Shown here: positions 8,537 through 16,978 of the stretch, piece after piece
Layout of the letters: each line of letters starts with the position of its first letter
Numbering within the stretch: the stretch's first letter is position 1
DNA from: Curtobacterium sp. MMLR14_010
GTDB lineage: Bacteria; Actinomycetota; Actinomycetes; Actinomycetales; Microbacteriaceae
Assembly: GCF_001865015.1 (NCBI RefSeq)
Contig: NZ_MJGV01000002.1
Span: 252,494 to 316,493 of the forward strand
DNA length: 64,000 nucleotides
Direction of reading: 5' to 3'
Program-made: the position numbers and the translations under genes
The notes under the pieces: generated by a model
Database searches by the model: none
What the model was told of the DNA's origin: nothing
The model's input: the letters and a program-made list of their open reading frames with translations, nothing else

Positions 8537-9368
8537 AACAGTCGGCGCCAAGTCCTTCAAGGTCGTCGTCCTGACGCTCCTGACGATCTTCACGGTCGTC
8601 CCGCTCTACGTGATGATCACCACGGCCATCAAGCCGCTCGGTGACGTGCAGAACGACTTCACGTGGATCCCCACGCGGATCACGTTCCAGCCGTTCATCG
8701 ACATGTGGTCGACCGTCCCGCTGGGGCAGTACTTCATCAACTCGCTCGTGGTCTGCACGGTCGCGACGGTGTTCTCGCTCATCATCGCCACGTTCGCCGC
8801 CTACGCGGTGTCGCGCTGGAACTTCAAGGGCAAGAGCGCCTTCACCACGACGGTGCTCTCCACGCAGATGTTCCCCGGCGTGCTGTTCCTGCTCCCGCTG
8901 TTCCTGATCTTCACGAACCTCGGGCAGACGCTCGGCATCCAGCTCGTCGGCAGCTGGCTCGGCCTGATCATCACGTACCTGACATTCACGCTGCCGTTCT
9001 CGATCTGGATGCTCGCGGGCTACTTCGAGACGATCCCGCGTGAGCTGGACGAGGCCGCGATGGTCGACGGCTCGGGCCCGATGGGCGCGCTGTTCCGGAT
9101 CATCCTGCCGTCGGCCCGCCCGGGTCTGGTGGCGGTCGGCATCTACTCGTTCATGACGGCCTGGGGTGAGGTCCTCTTCGCCTCCGTCATGACGAACGGC
9201 AACGGGCAGACGCTCGCGGTCGGTCTGCAGCAGTACTCGACGCAGACGAACGTGTACTGGAACCAGATCATGGCGGCGAGCCTCGTGGTGAGCATCCCCG
9301 TGGTCATCGCGTTCCTCGTGGTCCAGCGCCAGTTCGTCGCCGGCCTGACCGCCGGTGCGGTGAAGTAG
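8529..9368 (+). CDS. Sugar ABC transporter permease (MalG-like)
   Basis: 279 residues, six helices. The EAA loop reads IPRELDEAAMVDGSGPMGAL, followed by FRIILPSARPG. It partners with the permease encoded immediately upstream. The GTG at 8529 overlaps that gene by 8 bases, a sign of coupled translation, and the protein begins with a short polar segment before helix 1 (VVVLTLLTIFTVVPLYVMIT). It is followed by a large hairpin and the propeller gene. Confidence 0.92.
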   Translation: MRETVGAKSFKVVVLTLLTIFTVVPLYVMITTAIKPLGDVQNDFTWIPTRITFQPFIDMWSTVPLGQYFINSLVVCTVATVFSLIIATFAAYAVSRWNFKGKSAFTTTVLSTQMFPGVLFLLPLFLIFTNLGQTLGIQLVGSWLGLIITYLTFTLPFSIWMLAGYFETIPRELDEAAMVDGSGPMGALFRIILPSARPGLVAVGIYSFMTAWGEVLFASVMTNGNGQTLAVGLQQYSTQTNVYWNQIMAASLVVSIPVVIAFLVVQRQFVAGLTAGAVK

Positions 9369-9391
9369 GGGCGGACCACGCCCGACCGAGT

Positions 9392-9449
9392 CTCGGCTCG
9401 GCGGACGTCGTGCGGGGTGCAGACCCCGCAGGACGTCCGCCGGGCCGAG
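9392..9449 (+). terminator. Long hairpin after permease gene
   Basis: Bases 9392-9409 pair with 9432-9449 (18 bp, one G-U), and an inner stem 9411-9418 pairs with 9423-9430. CCGAGTCTCG also occurs as a direct repeat just outside it (9386-9395, 9445-9454). It lies 24 bases after the permease stop and may separate the transporter genes from the propeller gene. Confidence 0.6.
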
Positions 9450-9482
9450 TCTCGTTCCCGCTCGACCCAGGAGGATGGACGC

Positions 9483-10421
9483 ATGAGCGACACCAGGGGG
9501 CGGCAGCTGCTGCCCGGACAGACCAGCCGCGTGCACGTGTACGACGTCGCCACGAGGACCGCGCGGCTCGTGTTCGCGTCCGACACGGTGCTCGTCGAGG
9601 CCCCGAACGTGCTCGACGACCACACCCTCGTGCTGAACGGCAACGGCGACCTGTGGCTGCTGCCGCTGCCGGCACCGGGGGACGACACCGTGCTCGACGA
9701 GACCGCGCTCGTCCCCGTGCCGATGGACGGGGTCGACGAGATCAACAACGACCACGTGCTCGACCCGTCCGGCACCTCGGTCGTGGTGAGCGCGCGGAAC
9801 GGCGAGCTCTACCGCGTGCCGCTGCCCGACGGCGGCCCGACCGAGCGCATCACCGACGTGTCGGCGGCGCTGCCCGCAGCCCGGAAGTACTACCTGCACG
9901 GTGTCACGCCGGACGGCTCCTCGCTCGCGGCCATCGTGGGTGAGCTGTCCGAGGACGGCGTCTGGACGACCGACGTCGCGCTCGTCGACCCGACCTCCGG
10001 GGACACCACCTTCGTGACGCGGGACGAGCACCCGACGGACGGCTGCTCGTTCGCCGACGACGTCCTCGTGTACAACTCGGAGCGCTTCACCCCGGGGACC
10101 GCGCAGCTGGTCGCCCAGCGTCCGGGCGCGAGCGACCCCGTGCAGATCACGAACGACGACCGCGTGAACTGGTTCCCGCACGTCTCGCCGGACGGCTCGC
10201 ACCTGCTGTACCTGTCGTACGAGCCCGGCGTGCAGGGACACCCGGCCGACCACCGCGTGGAGCTCCGGCTGCTGCCGGGGACCCTGGTGCGCGGTGCCCG
10301 GATCGCGGTCCTGCCCGAGACGCTCGTCGCGCTCGAGGGCGGCCAGGGGACGGTCAACGTGCCGCCGTGGGCCCCGGACTCGACGTGGTTCGCGTACTGC
10401 GACTACCCCGTCGCCGGCTGA
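9483..10421 (+). CDS. TolB/WD40-like beta-propeller protein
   Basis: 312 residues, no signal peptide, so probably cytoplasmic. Repeated blades carry the TolB-type pattern of Asp-Gly or Asn-Gly turns: VYDVATRTARLVFASDT, LNGNGDLWLLPLP, LDPSGTSVVVSARNGELYRV, GVTPDGSSLAAIVGEL, HVSPDGSHLLYLSYE and WAPDSTWFAYCDY. Related propellers accompany sugar or oligogalacturonate metabolism and may act as lyase-like or binding proteins; no catalytic residues can be assigned. ATG 9483 is preceded by AGGAGG, so the in-frame extension to 9417 is not used. It is the last gene of the sugar locus and ends at a strong shared terminator. Confidence 0.7.
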   Translation: MSDTRGRQLLPGQTSRVHVYDVATRTARLVFASDTVLVEAPNVLDDHTLVLNGNGDLWLLPLPAPGDDTVLDETALVPVPMDGVDEINNDHVLDPSGTSVVVSARNGELYRVPLPDGGPTERITDVSAALPAARKYYLHGVTPDGSSLAAIVGELSEDGVWTTDVALVDPTSGDTTFVTRDEHPTDGCSFADDVLVYNSERFTPGTAQLVAQRPGASDPVQITNDDRVNWFPHVSPDGSHLLYLSYEPGVQGHPADHRVELRLLPGTLVRGARIAVLPETLVALEGGQGTVNVPPWAPDSTWFAYCDYPVAG

Positions 10422-10446
10422 GCGTCCCGCCCGAGCGCCTGGACGC

Positions 10447-10503
10447 GACCGCCTGGAGGCCCGGTGCCGGTCTCGTGGACCGGCACCCGGCCTCCAGGCG
10501 GTC
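10447..10503. terminator. Bidirectional hairpin between convergent genes
   Basis: Bases 10447-10472 pair with 10478-10503 (26 bp, one mismatch, 5-base loop). It sits between the propeller gene (+) and the ABC ATPase gene (-) and should stop both. Its GGAGGC and GGTGCC blocks resemble the dispersed palindromes seen elsewhere in the window. Confidence 0.8.
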
Positions 10504-10520
10504 ACCGGAGTGCCCGTGTG

Positions 10521-11264
10521 TCAGGGACGCGACGGCAGCTCGCGCACCTGCCCCTGCTGCAGGAGCAGCCGCCGTTCGGCGCGCCCCGCGACCCACGAGT
10601 CGTGCGTGACGATCACGACGGTCAGGCCGCGGTCGCGCCACTGCCGCTCGATGATCGCCATGATCTCGTCACGGGTGCCCTCGTCGAGGGCGCCCGTCGG
10701 TTCGTCCGCCAGGAGCACCCGCGGGTCCTTCACGAGCGCCCGGGCGATCGCGACTCGTTGCTGCTGCCCGCCCGAGAGCTCGGCTGGCAGGTGGTCCAGG
10801 CGTTCGCCGAGGCCGACCTCCTGCAGGGCGTCGGTCGCACGGCGCCGCACCTCCTGCCGGGACTGCTTCGCCAGCGAACCCGCGAACGCCGTCTCGACGT
10901 TCTCGAGCGCGGTCAGCGTCGGGATGAGGTTGAAGCCCTGGAAGACGAAGCCGATCTCGGTCGCCCGCAGGTCGGTGAGCGCCCGGTCGCCGAGCGTCGC
11001 CACGTCACGGCCGGCGAGGTCGACCGATCCCGCGCTCGGCCGGTCCAGCGCGCCGAGCATCTGCAGCAGCGTCGACTTCCCGCCGCCGGTCGGCCCCTGG
11101 ATCGCCACGAGCTGCCCCGCGGGGATCACCAGGTCGACGTCCGTCAGCGCGGTGACGGTCCGGTTCTTCTGTTCGTACGTCTTGCTCACGTTGGTCAGGC
11201 GGTAGACGGGCCGGGAGGCCATGCCACGGTCGTCCGTGCCGGCTGCGGTCGCGGTGGTGGTCAC
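10521..11264 (-). CDS. ABC transporter ATP-binding protein (MacB/LolD type)
   Basis: 247 residues from GTG 11264. All ATPase motifs are present: Walker A GPTGGGKST, signature LSGGQQQRVAIARALV, Walker B VLLADEPTGALDEGT and an H-loop TVVIVTHDSWVAG. It powers the FtsX-like permease encoded just upstream. Two starts are plausible: ATG 11330, which overlaps the permease stop by 1 base, or GTG 11264, which has AAGGAG at ideal spacing. The 22 extra residues are Ser/Pro-rich and not conserved in type, so 11264 is preferred. The cargo (peptide, drug or lipid) is unknown. Confidence 0.9.
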   Translation of the reverse strand: MTTTATAAGTDDRGMASRPVYRLTNVSKTYEQKNRTVTALTDVDLVIPAGQLVAIQGPTGGGKSTLLQMLGALDRPSAGSVDLAGRDVATLGDRALTDLRATEIGFVFQGFNLIPTLTALENVETAFAGSLAKQSRQEVRRRATDALQEVGLGERLDHLPAELSGGQQQRVAIARALVKDPRVLLADEPTGALDEGTRDEIMAIIERQWRDRGLTVVIVTHDSWVAGRAERRLLLQQGQVRELPSRP

Positions 11265-11329
11265 GGTGGCTCCTTCGGTGGGTTCGGGGGACTGGGACGG
11301 GGGTTCGTGGGACTGGGACGTCGCGCGCA

Positions 11330-12865
11330 TCAGGCGACGCTCCGCAGGGCCTCGGCGGGACGCAGCCGGGAGGCACGCCAGCCGCCGAGTGCGCCGGCGA
11401 CGAGTCCGCCGAGGACCGCCAGACCGATCGCGAGGAGGAACACCTCGACGGTGACGGGGGCGTGCAGCACGACGTCCGTGGTGGCCGCGGTGCTCGCGCC
11501 GCCGCCGAACCCGCCGGCGGGGGCCCCGCCGGTCGTGCCGCTGCCGGCCGCGGCCGTCGCGGCAGCGCCCGGCATGCCGCCGGTGCCCGGGCCGCGGGTC
11601 GTCGTGCTCGCGGCGCTCGCCGAGACCGTCGGGGCGATGACGTTCACGACGAGGATGCCGATGAGCCCCGCGGCGGCGCCGATCACCCCGCCGATGAGGC
11701 CCTGGACGAGCGACTCGCCCGCGACCTGCCGGGTGATGCGGCCGTTCGACCAGCCGATGGCCTTGAGCGTGCCGAACTCGCGGGTGCGCCGGGTGACGCC
11801 GGAGATCGTGAAGAGGATCGCGATGAGGAACGCGGCGGCGAGGACGAGGATCGACAGCCAGGTACCGAGGTTCGCGACGAGGCTGGAGGCCGTGGCGAGG
11901 GACCCGGACACGCTCGAGGCGAGGTCGGCCTCGGTGGAGACGGTGGCACTCGAGAGCTTCGTCTGCAGGGCGGTCTGCACCGCGGCGACGTCGGAGGACG
12001 AGGTCGCCGAGACGTACATGGTGGTGACCTTGCCGTCGAGGTCCGCGAGGGTCTGGGCGGTGTCGAGGGGCACGTAGGTGTTCGAGCCGGTGGTGCTCGC
12101 CGACCCGGTCGAGGCGACGACCCCGATGACGGTGAACTCCGTGCCGCCGATCTCGAGGGTGTCGCCGACGGCCTTCGACTCGCTCTTCGCGTACGCGGCG
12201 TCGAGCACGACGACGTCCTTGCCGGCGTCGCTCGTCCGGAACGCACGGCCCGTCGTGACCTCGGTGCTCGTCAGCGGTCCGACGGTGTCCCCGGACACCG
12301 GGATGCCGGTGACCGTGAAGGAGTCCACGCTGAACGAGCCGCCGCCGAAGCCGCCGCCCGTCCCCGCGTCTCCGCTGGGGGCTTGCCGAGTCGCGTCACC
12401 GCTGCTGCTGTCGCTGCTGCTCCCGCTGCTGCTGTCGGTGCCCTGCTGGACCGAGCCGGAGAACGTGCTGTTCTCGAGGGTCAGCACGCCCGTGGCGGCC
12501 TCGACCCCGTCGGTCGCCGTGACGGCCGCCAGGTTCGCGGCGGACAGGGTGGACGTGCCGCGGGTGACGGCGAGGCGGGACTGGGACAGGTCGGTGCTGC
12601 CGGAGGAGCCCGACGAGCCCTGGTCGCCGAAGTCGAAGGACGGACGCCCGCCGCTCGTCGACGACGGGGTCTCGGTCTTGGTCACGGTGATGTCCGTGCC
12701 GACGCCGTACACGGACTGCAGGACGCTCGACTGCGCGGTCTTCACGCCGCTGGAGATCGAGGAGACGATCACGACGAGGGCGATGGCGAGCGCCATGCCG
12801 ATCGCGATGATGACCGTCTGCTTCCTGCGGTTCGTGAGTTCGCGCCTGAGGTAGGTCAGGAACAT
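11330..12865 (-). CDS. FtsX-like ABC permease (MacB-like)
   Basis: 511 residues. Helix 1 (about 18-40, VIIAIGMALAIALVVIVSS) is followed by a large extracytoplasmic MacB-type periplasmic-core domain and three C-terminal helices (near 330-352, 385-410 and 468-490) with an FTISGVTRRTREFGTLKAIG loop typical of FtsX. Two low-complexity inserts stand out: a Ser/Asp-rich stretch near residues 140-165 and a Gly/Ala/Thr-rich stretch of about 35 residues between the last helices. GAGGAG precedes ATG 12865. With the ATPase gene it forms a mechanotransmission-type exporter or signalling complex. Substrate unknown. Confidence 0.88.
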   Translation of the reverse strand: MFLTYLRRELTNRRKQTVIIAIGMALAIALVVIVSSISSGVKTAQSSVLQSVYGVGTDITVTKTETPSSTSGGRPSFDFGDQGSSGSSGSTDLSQSRLAVTRGTSTLSAANLAAVTATDGVEAATGVLTLENSTFSGSVQQGTDSSSGSSSDSSSGDATRQAPSGDAGTGGGFGGGSFSVDSFTVTGIPVSGDTVGPLTSTEVTTGRAFRTSDAGKDVVVLDAAYAKSESKAVGDTLEIGGTEFTVIGVVASTGSASTTGSNTYVPLDTAQTLADLDGKVTTMYVSATSSSDVAAVQTALQTKLSSATVSTEADLASSVSGSLATASSLVANLGTWLSILVLAAAFLIAILFTISGVTRRTREFGTLKAIGWSNGRITRQVAGESLVQGLIGGVIGAAAGLIGILVVNVIAPTVSASAASTTTRGPGTGGMPGAAATAAAGSGTTGGAPAGGFGGGASTAATTDVVLHAPVTVEVFLLAIGLAVLGGLVAGALGGWRASRLRPAEALRSVA

Positions 12866-12987
12866 GGTTCTCCTCGGTGGGGGCCGGCATGCAGGTCACC
12901 GTCCGCGCACCGGATGCGCGGCGGGGCCGACCGAGGAGACGCTAGGCAGCCGTCCAGTGGCTGCCCCATGCCCTTCCGATGAACCGT

Positions 12988-13713
12988 CTATGGGGCGTAG
13001 GTCTGGCGGAGGTGCTCCGCGTAGCCGCCCGGGGTGCGGCCCGCGAAGCGGCCGCTCGTCACGACGGGGAGGTCGGTCGTCGCCTCGACCCGCAGCCCCA
13101 GCGCGTGCGCGCGCTCGACCAGGCGGACGTCCTCGTGCTCCGGGACGGGGTCGAACCCGCCGAGGGCCGTGTACGCCGCGGCGAGCACCCCGAGGTTCGC
13201 GCCGTGCACGTGGCCGAGCGCCGCGCCGGGCGGGTGCGCGATGGTCCAGCGCTCGAGGACGTCGGGGTCGAGGTCGCGCGGGTCGGGCACCACGGCGCCG
13301 ATCAGCACGTGCCACCCGGCGACGAGCGCGTCGGCCTGCTGGACGAGCCACCCCTCGTCGACCCGCGAGTCCGCGTCGGTGTGGGCGAGCCACTGCGTGG
13401 TCGGGTCCGGGGTGCCGGCCGCCCGGATGGCGTGCGCGACGCCGAGCGACCTGGCACGCCCGACCCCGACGTGCGCGGTCTCGAGGTGGTCGACCCCGTG
13501 GTCGCGGACGATCGCTGCCGAGTCGTCGGTGCAGCCGTCGAGCACGACCGTGATGCCGACCCGGACGTCCGGGCGCTCCACGGCCAGGCGGACCACGGCC
13601 GCGTCGAGCGCGTCGAGGCAGGCGCCGATCCGTTCCTCCTCGTCGTGGGCGGGCACGACGACGTCGATGCGGCGCAGCACCTCGGCGGGTGCCGACCCGA
13701 GGGGGTCCGTCAC
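12988..13713 (-). CDS. Family 2 glycosyltransferase
   Basis: 241 residues, GT-A fold. Evidence: opening IDVVVPAHDEEERIGACLDA, then VVLDGCTDDSAAIV, the acidic nucleotide-sugar/metal motif HTDADSRVDEGWL, and GANLGVLAAAYTALGGFDPV followed by HEDVRLVERAHALG. No membrane helices, so it probably acts in the cytoplasm. GTG 13713 overlaps the stop of the upstream deacetylase/methyltransferase gene by 4 bases. It is the last gene of a three-gene operon. Donor and acceptor are unknown. Confidence 0.85.
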   Translation of the reverse strand: MTDPLGSAPAEVLRRIDVVVPAHDEEERIGACLDALDAAVVRLAVERPDVRVGITVVLDGCTDDSAAIVRDHGVDHLETAHVGVGRARSLGVAHAIRAAGTPDPTTQWLAHTDADSRVDEGWLVQQADALVAGWHVLIGAVVPDPRDLDPDVLERWTIAHPPGAALGHVHGANLGVLAAAYTALGGFDPVPEHEDVRLVERAHALGLRVEATTDLPVVTSGRFAGRTPGGYAEHLRQTYAP

Positions 13714-15059
13714 CGCACGAGTCCTTCGCCCCGGGCGACGGAGACCACGCCGGGGCCGGGCAGGACGCTCAGCACGAAGTCGTCCTCGACGTGCCGGACG
13801 ATCGCGGGCCGCGGCCAGCGCTCCGTGAGCCGGGCGTCGACGACGTCACCGCTCGAGACGGCCTCGTCGTCGGGGTGCCGCCAGTGGCAGGCGACGAGCA
13901 CGCCGTCGTCCGCGAGCGACGCGACCACGTGGTCGATCGTCCGGTCGAGGTCGTCGGGGGAGAGGTAGTAGCCGACCTCCGACATCACGACGAGGTCCCA
14001 GGTGCCCTCGGGCCAGTCGTCCGGCAGCGCTGCCTGCAGGAACCGGGCGTGCGGCGCTCGGGCTCGGGCACGCTCGAGCGGGGCCGCGGCGATGTCGGTG
14101 CCGAGGACGTCGTCGGCGCGGTCGCTCAGGGCGGCGGTCAGCACGCCGGTGGCGCAGCCGATCTCGAGCGCGGACCGGTAGCGCTCACGGGGCAGCGCCG
14201 CCAGGGTGACGGCACGCTTCCGACGCTCGTACCAGGAGCCGTCGAAGTCCCACCCCTCGGGCTTCCTGGCGTAGTGGGCGTCGAAGGACTCACGGGACCG
14301 AGAACGCTGTGCGCCGAAGAACCACTCGGTGTGGCGGAGGTGGTGCGCGGCGTGCCGGTCGTCGACGATAGGCTCGTCGCCGGGCGCCGGGGAGAGCGGC
14401 AGCACCTGCGAGCGGTAGGCCGCGAGGGCGGTGCGCTTCCGGGCGAGGACGTCGTCGGTGAGCGCGAGCGCGTGGGCGGTGGGCCACGGTGCAGCCGGCT
14501 CGGCGGCGTCGTCCCAGTGCCACGCCCAGATCGGGTAGGACAGCAGGTCGACGTCGGGCCGCTCGGCACCGACGGCCTCGGCGACCTCGCCGGCGACGCG
14601 GTGGTCGCGGTGTCCGTCCCCGCGCCAGGGGGCGACGAGGAGTGCACGGCCGGGGGTGGCGTCGAGGCGGGCGACCAGGGCGTCCCGCAGCGTGTCCGGC
14701 TGCTCGCGGAGGCCGACGTCCGGCACGCCGAGCGATCCCGCCGTGACCTCGGGGTGGAGCAGCTCGAGGGCGTCCCGGAACTCGGTGGCCCGGACGGCCG
14801 CGAGCTCGTCGGGGGTGGTCGTGGGGGAGTCGGGGTGCGACCCCTCGCCGAGCGTGACGAGCACGACGTGCACAGGGATCCCGGCGTCGGCGGCAGCTGC
14901 GATGAGGCCGCCGGCGCCGAGGGTCTCGTCGTCGGGGTGCGGCGCGACGACGACGACCGCCTGGTACCCGTCGAGGTCGACCGCGTCGGGGGAGAGCGTG
15001 TCGAGGAACGTCGTCCAGGCCTCGGGAGCGGTGCCCGGCTCCCGGTGGTCGAAGCTCAC
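13710..15059 (-). CDS. Fusion of PIG-L deacetylase and SAM methyltransferase
   Basis: 449 residues. The N-terminal half (about 30-230) is a PIG-L/LmbE zinc deacetylase with VVVAPHPDDETLGAGGLIAA and GDGHRDHRVAGEVA, which remove N-acetyl groups from GlcNAc-type sugars in known members. The C-terminal half (about 255-445) is a class I methyltransferase with ALEIGCATGVLTAALSDRAD and DLVVMSEVGYYLSPDDL. The fusion implies deacetylation and methylation of the same molecule. Adjacent GTGs at 15062 and 15059 are both possible starts; 15059 gives the usual GTGA overlap with the gene before. Overlaps on both sides make a tight operon with the dehydrogenase-like and glycosyltransferase genes. Confidence 0.85.
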   Translation of the reverse strand: MSFDHREPGTAPEAWTTFLDTLSPDAVDLDGYQAVVVVAPHPDDETLGAGGLIAAAADAGIPVHVVLVTLGEGSHPDSPTTTPDELAAVRATEFRDALELLHPEVTAGSLGVPDVGLREQPDTLRDALVARLDATPGRALLVAPWRGDGHRDHRVAGEVAEAVGAERPDVDLLSYPIWAWHWDDAAEPAAPWPTAHALALTDDVLARKRTALAAYRSQVLPLSPAPGDEPIVDDRHAAHHLRHTEWFFGAQRSRSRESFDAHYARKPEGWDFDGSWYERRKRAVTLAALPRERYRSALEIGCATGVLTAALSDRADDVLGTDIAAAPLERARARAPHARFLQAALPDDWPEGTWDLVVMSEVGYYLSPDDLDRTIDHVVASLADDGVLVACHWRHPDDEAVSSGDVVDARLTERWPRPAIVRHVEDDFVLSVLPGPGVVSVARGEGLVR

Positions 15060-16129
15060 CACGCGACACCGCCGCGCTCGAGGACCATCCGGCCGATGCG
15101 CGCGAGGTCCCGGTCCCCGTGGTCCTGCAGCACGTAGAGCTCGAGGTCGGCGACCCGCGCCGCGACGGCGGGGTCGGACGTCAGCGGTCCCGGGCCGATC
15201 GTGGTGACGACCCGCGTCCGGACGGCGTCCACCGCGCGGCGGACCCGGGAGCGGACGGTCTGCGCGACGAGGGGCCAGTCGGCGTCCTCGTCGGCGTCGA
15301 TGCGGGCGGCGGCGTCGGCGAGGGCGTCCTCGGCGTCGGCGAGGTCCGCGACCGCGGCACCGAGTGCGACCCGGAGCAGCTCGGCGTCCGGACGTGCAGC
15401 GGCGTGGTCACGGAGCACACGGGCGAGCCCGACGGCTCCGCCCCACCAGCACGCGGCGACGCCGATGCCGCCCCACGCGAACCCGGGACGGGTCAGGTAC
15501 CAGCCGGGGTCGCCGACCGGCACGGCCGACACCCCGTCGAAGTCGACCGGGCCGCTCGGCACGTCCGGCATGCCGCGCGCGACCCAGGCCTCGTCGTGCG
15601 CGGTGACGCCGTCCTGCCGCAGGTCGACGGCGAACAGCTGCCGGTCGTCCCCGCGGTGTGCGGTCACGAGTGCGTGCGAGAGCTGCGACGCGAGCGAGCA
15701 CCACGGCTTCGTGCCGTCGAGCACGACACCACCGGCGCCGCGGCCGTCGTCGGCGGCCTCCAGCCGCAGCCCCGGTCCCTCCGCCGCGAAGACGCCCCAG
15801 GTCGACCCGTCCGGCACCGGGGCGCCGGCCTGGGTGAGGATCGAGAGCGCGTCCAGGTGCGGCTCGACGGTCCGGGCCAGCGCGACGTCCGCCGCGGCGA
15901 CCGCCGCGAGCGTGACGAAGGACCGGGCGGCCGTGCCCGCGGTGAGGGGCGGTGTGGCGGCGGCGACCGTGCGCGCGACGGCGAGCCGGTCCGACGGGGC
16001 CGAGCCGGGCCTCCCGGCAGTGGCGGTCAGCGCGGTGGCCGACTGTGCGGTGGCGCCCAGCGCGGTGGCCGTCAGGCTGGCGACGTCGACGGCAGCTGCG
16101 TCGGCGGGCCAGGCAGCAGAACGGATCAT
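15056..16129 (-). CDS. Acyl-CoA dehydrogenase-like protein
   Basis: 357 residues. The layout fits the acyl-CoA dehydrogenase superfamily: Ala-rich N-terminal helices, a middle beta domain (LRLEAADDGRGAGGVVLDGT, then KPWCSLASQLSHALVTA), and a helical C-terminal domain ending DRDLARIGRMVLERGG. It is shorter and more divergent than fatty-acid enzymes, and the catalytic glutamate could not be placed, so the reaction is uncertain. It is the first gene of the operon with the deacetylase/methyltransferase and glycosyltransferase, pointing to a glycoconjugate or secondary metabolite rather than beta-oxidation. ATG 16129 is chosen because TACGGT lies 7 bases upstream. Confidence 0.7.
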   Translation of the reverse strand: MIRSAAWPADAAAVDVASLTATALGATAQSATALTATAGRPGSAPSDRLAVARTVAAATPPLTAGTAARSFVTLAAVAAADVALARTVEPHLDALSILTQAGAPVPDGSTWGVFAAEGPGLRLEAADDGRGAGGVVLDGTKPWCSLASQLSHALVTAHRGDDRQLFAVDLRQDGVTAHDEAWVARGMPDVPSGPVDFDGVSAVPVGDPGWYLTRPGFAWGGIGVAACWWGGAVGLARVLRDHAAARPDAELLRVALGAAVADLADAEDALADAAARIDADEDADWPLVAQTVRSRVRRAVDAVRTRVVTTIGPGPLTSDPAVAARVADLELYVLQDHGDRDLARIGRMVLERGGVAW

Positions 16130-16136
16130 GCTGCCC

Positions 16137-16142
16137 ACCGTA
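16137..16142 (-). promoter_or_regulatory. -10 box of leaderless promoter
   Basis: TACGGT on the minus strand ends 7 bases before ATG 16129 of the dehydrogenase-like gene, with no ribosome-binding site in between. Confidence 0.5.
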
Positions 16143-16208
16143 CGGACGTGGACATGTTGAGTGACAGATCATCCACAGACCGCCGCGAGCTGCTCCACAG
16201 ACGACTCA

Positions 16209-16232
16209 TAGACTCTTCTCGATACTCGAGAA
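16209..16232 (+). promoter_or_regulatory. -10 box and palindrome before response regulator
   Basis: TAGACT (16209-16214) is a likely -10 box. TTCTCGA-TAC-TCGAGAA (16216-16232) is a perfect inverted repeat covering the predicted transcription start and ending 1 base before GTG 16234. It is a good candidate operator for autoregulation or for a separate repressor. Confidence 0.55.
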
Positions 16233-16233
16233 C

Positions 16234-16974
16234 GTGACCATCTCCCAGCCCTCCGCAGCCCCACGCCTCACGCGTGCCGACGGTTCGCCGTTGCGCATCC
16301 TCGTCGTCGACGACGAGGCCAGCCTCACCGACCTGCTGTCCATGGCGCTCCGGTACGAGGGCTGGGACGTCACGAGCGCGAACGGCGGGCAGGACGCCCT
16401 GACGAAGGCGCGCGAGTTCAAGCCGGACGCGATGGTGCTCGACGTGATGATGCCCGACCTCGACGGGCTGCAGGTCCTCAGCCGGCTCCGCCAGAACAAC
16501 GACGACACCCCGGTGCTGTTCCTGACGGCGAAGGACAGCGTCGAGGACCGCGTCACCGGCCTCACCGCCGGCGGCGACGACTACGTCACGAAGCCGTTCT
16601 CGCTCGCGGAGGTCGTCGCCCGGCTCCGCGGGCTCATCCGCCGCTCGCAGATCTCGATCTCCGAGGCGGGTGACTCGCGCATCGTCGTCGGTGACCTGGT
16701 GCTCGACGAGGAGTCGTACGAGGTGTCCCGCGCCGGTCGGCCGATCGAGCTGACCGCCACCGAGTTCGAGCTCCTGCGCTTCCTGATGCGCAACCCCCGT
16801 CGCGTGCTGTCGAAGGCGCAGATCCTCGACCGCGTGTGGTCGTACGACTTCGGCGGCAAGTCCTCCGTCGTCGAGATCTACATCTCCTACCTCCGCAAGA
16901 AGATCGACGCCGGCGAGCAGCCGATGATCCACACCGTGCGCGGTGTCGGGTACGTCATCAAGCCCGTCGTCTGA
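16234..16974 (+). CDS. OmpR/PhoB-family response regulator
   Basis: 246 residues. The receiver domain carries ILVVDDEASLTDLL, the phospho-acceptor Asp 70 in DAMVLDVMMPDLDG, FLTAKDS and DDYVTKPFSLAEV. The winged-helix output domain reads IELTATEFELLRFLMRNPR, then VVEIYISYLRKKI and HTVRGVGYVI. It should activate or repress genes when phosphorylated by the histidine kinase encoded 4 bases downstream. It resembles actinobacterial MprA/TrcR-type regulators. GTG 16234 is the only sensible start, directly after a palindrome. Target genes cannot be told from the window. Confidence 0.93.
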   Translation: MTISQPSAAPRLTRADGSPLRILVVDDEASLTDLLSMALRYEGWDVTSANGGQDALTKAREFKPDAMVLDVMMPDLDGLQVLSRLRQNNDDTPVLFLTAKDSVEDRVTGLTAGGDDYVTKPFSLAEVVARLRGLIRRSQISISEAGDSRIVVGDLVLDEESYEVSRAGRPIELTATEFELLRFLMRNPRRVLSKAQILDRVWSYDFGGKSSVVEIYISYLRKKIDAGEQPMIHTVRGVGYVIKPVV

Positions 16975-16978
16975 ACCC

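Noticed and set aside
6116..8593. 825-codon minus-strand open frame
   Set aside because: It is antisense to the binding protein and permease genes, which have clear domains.
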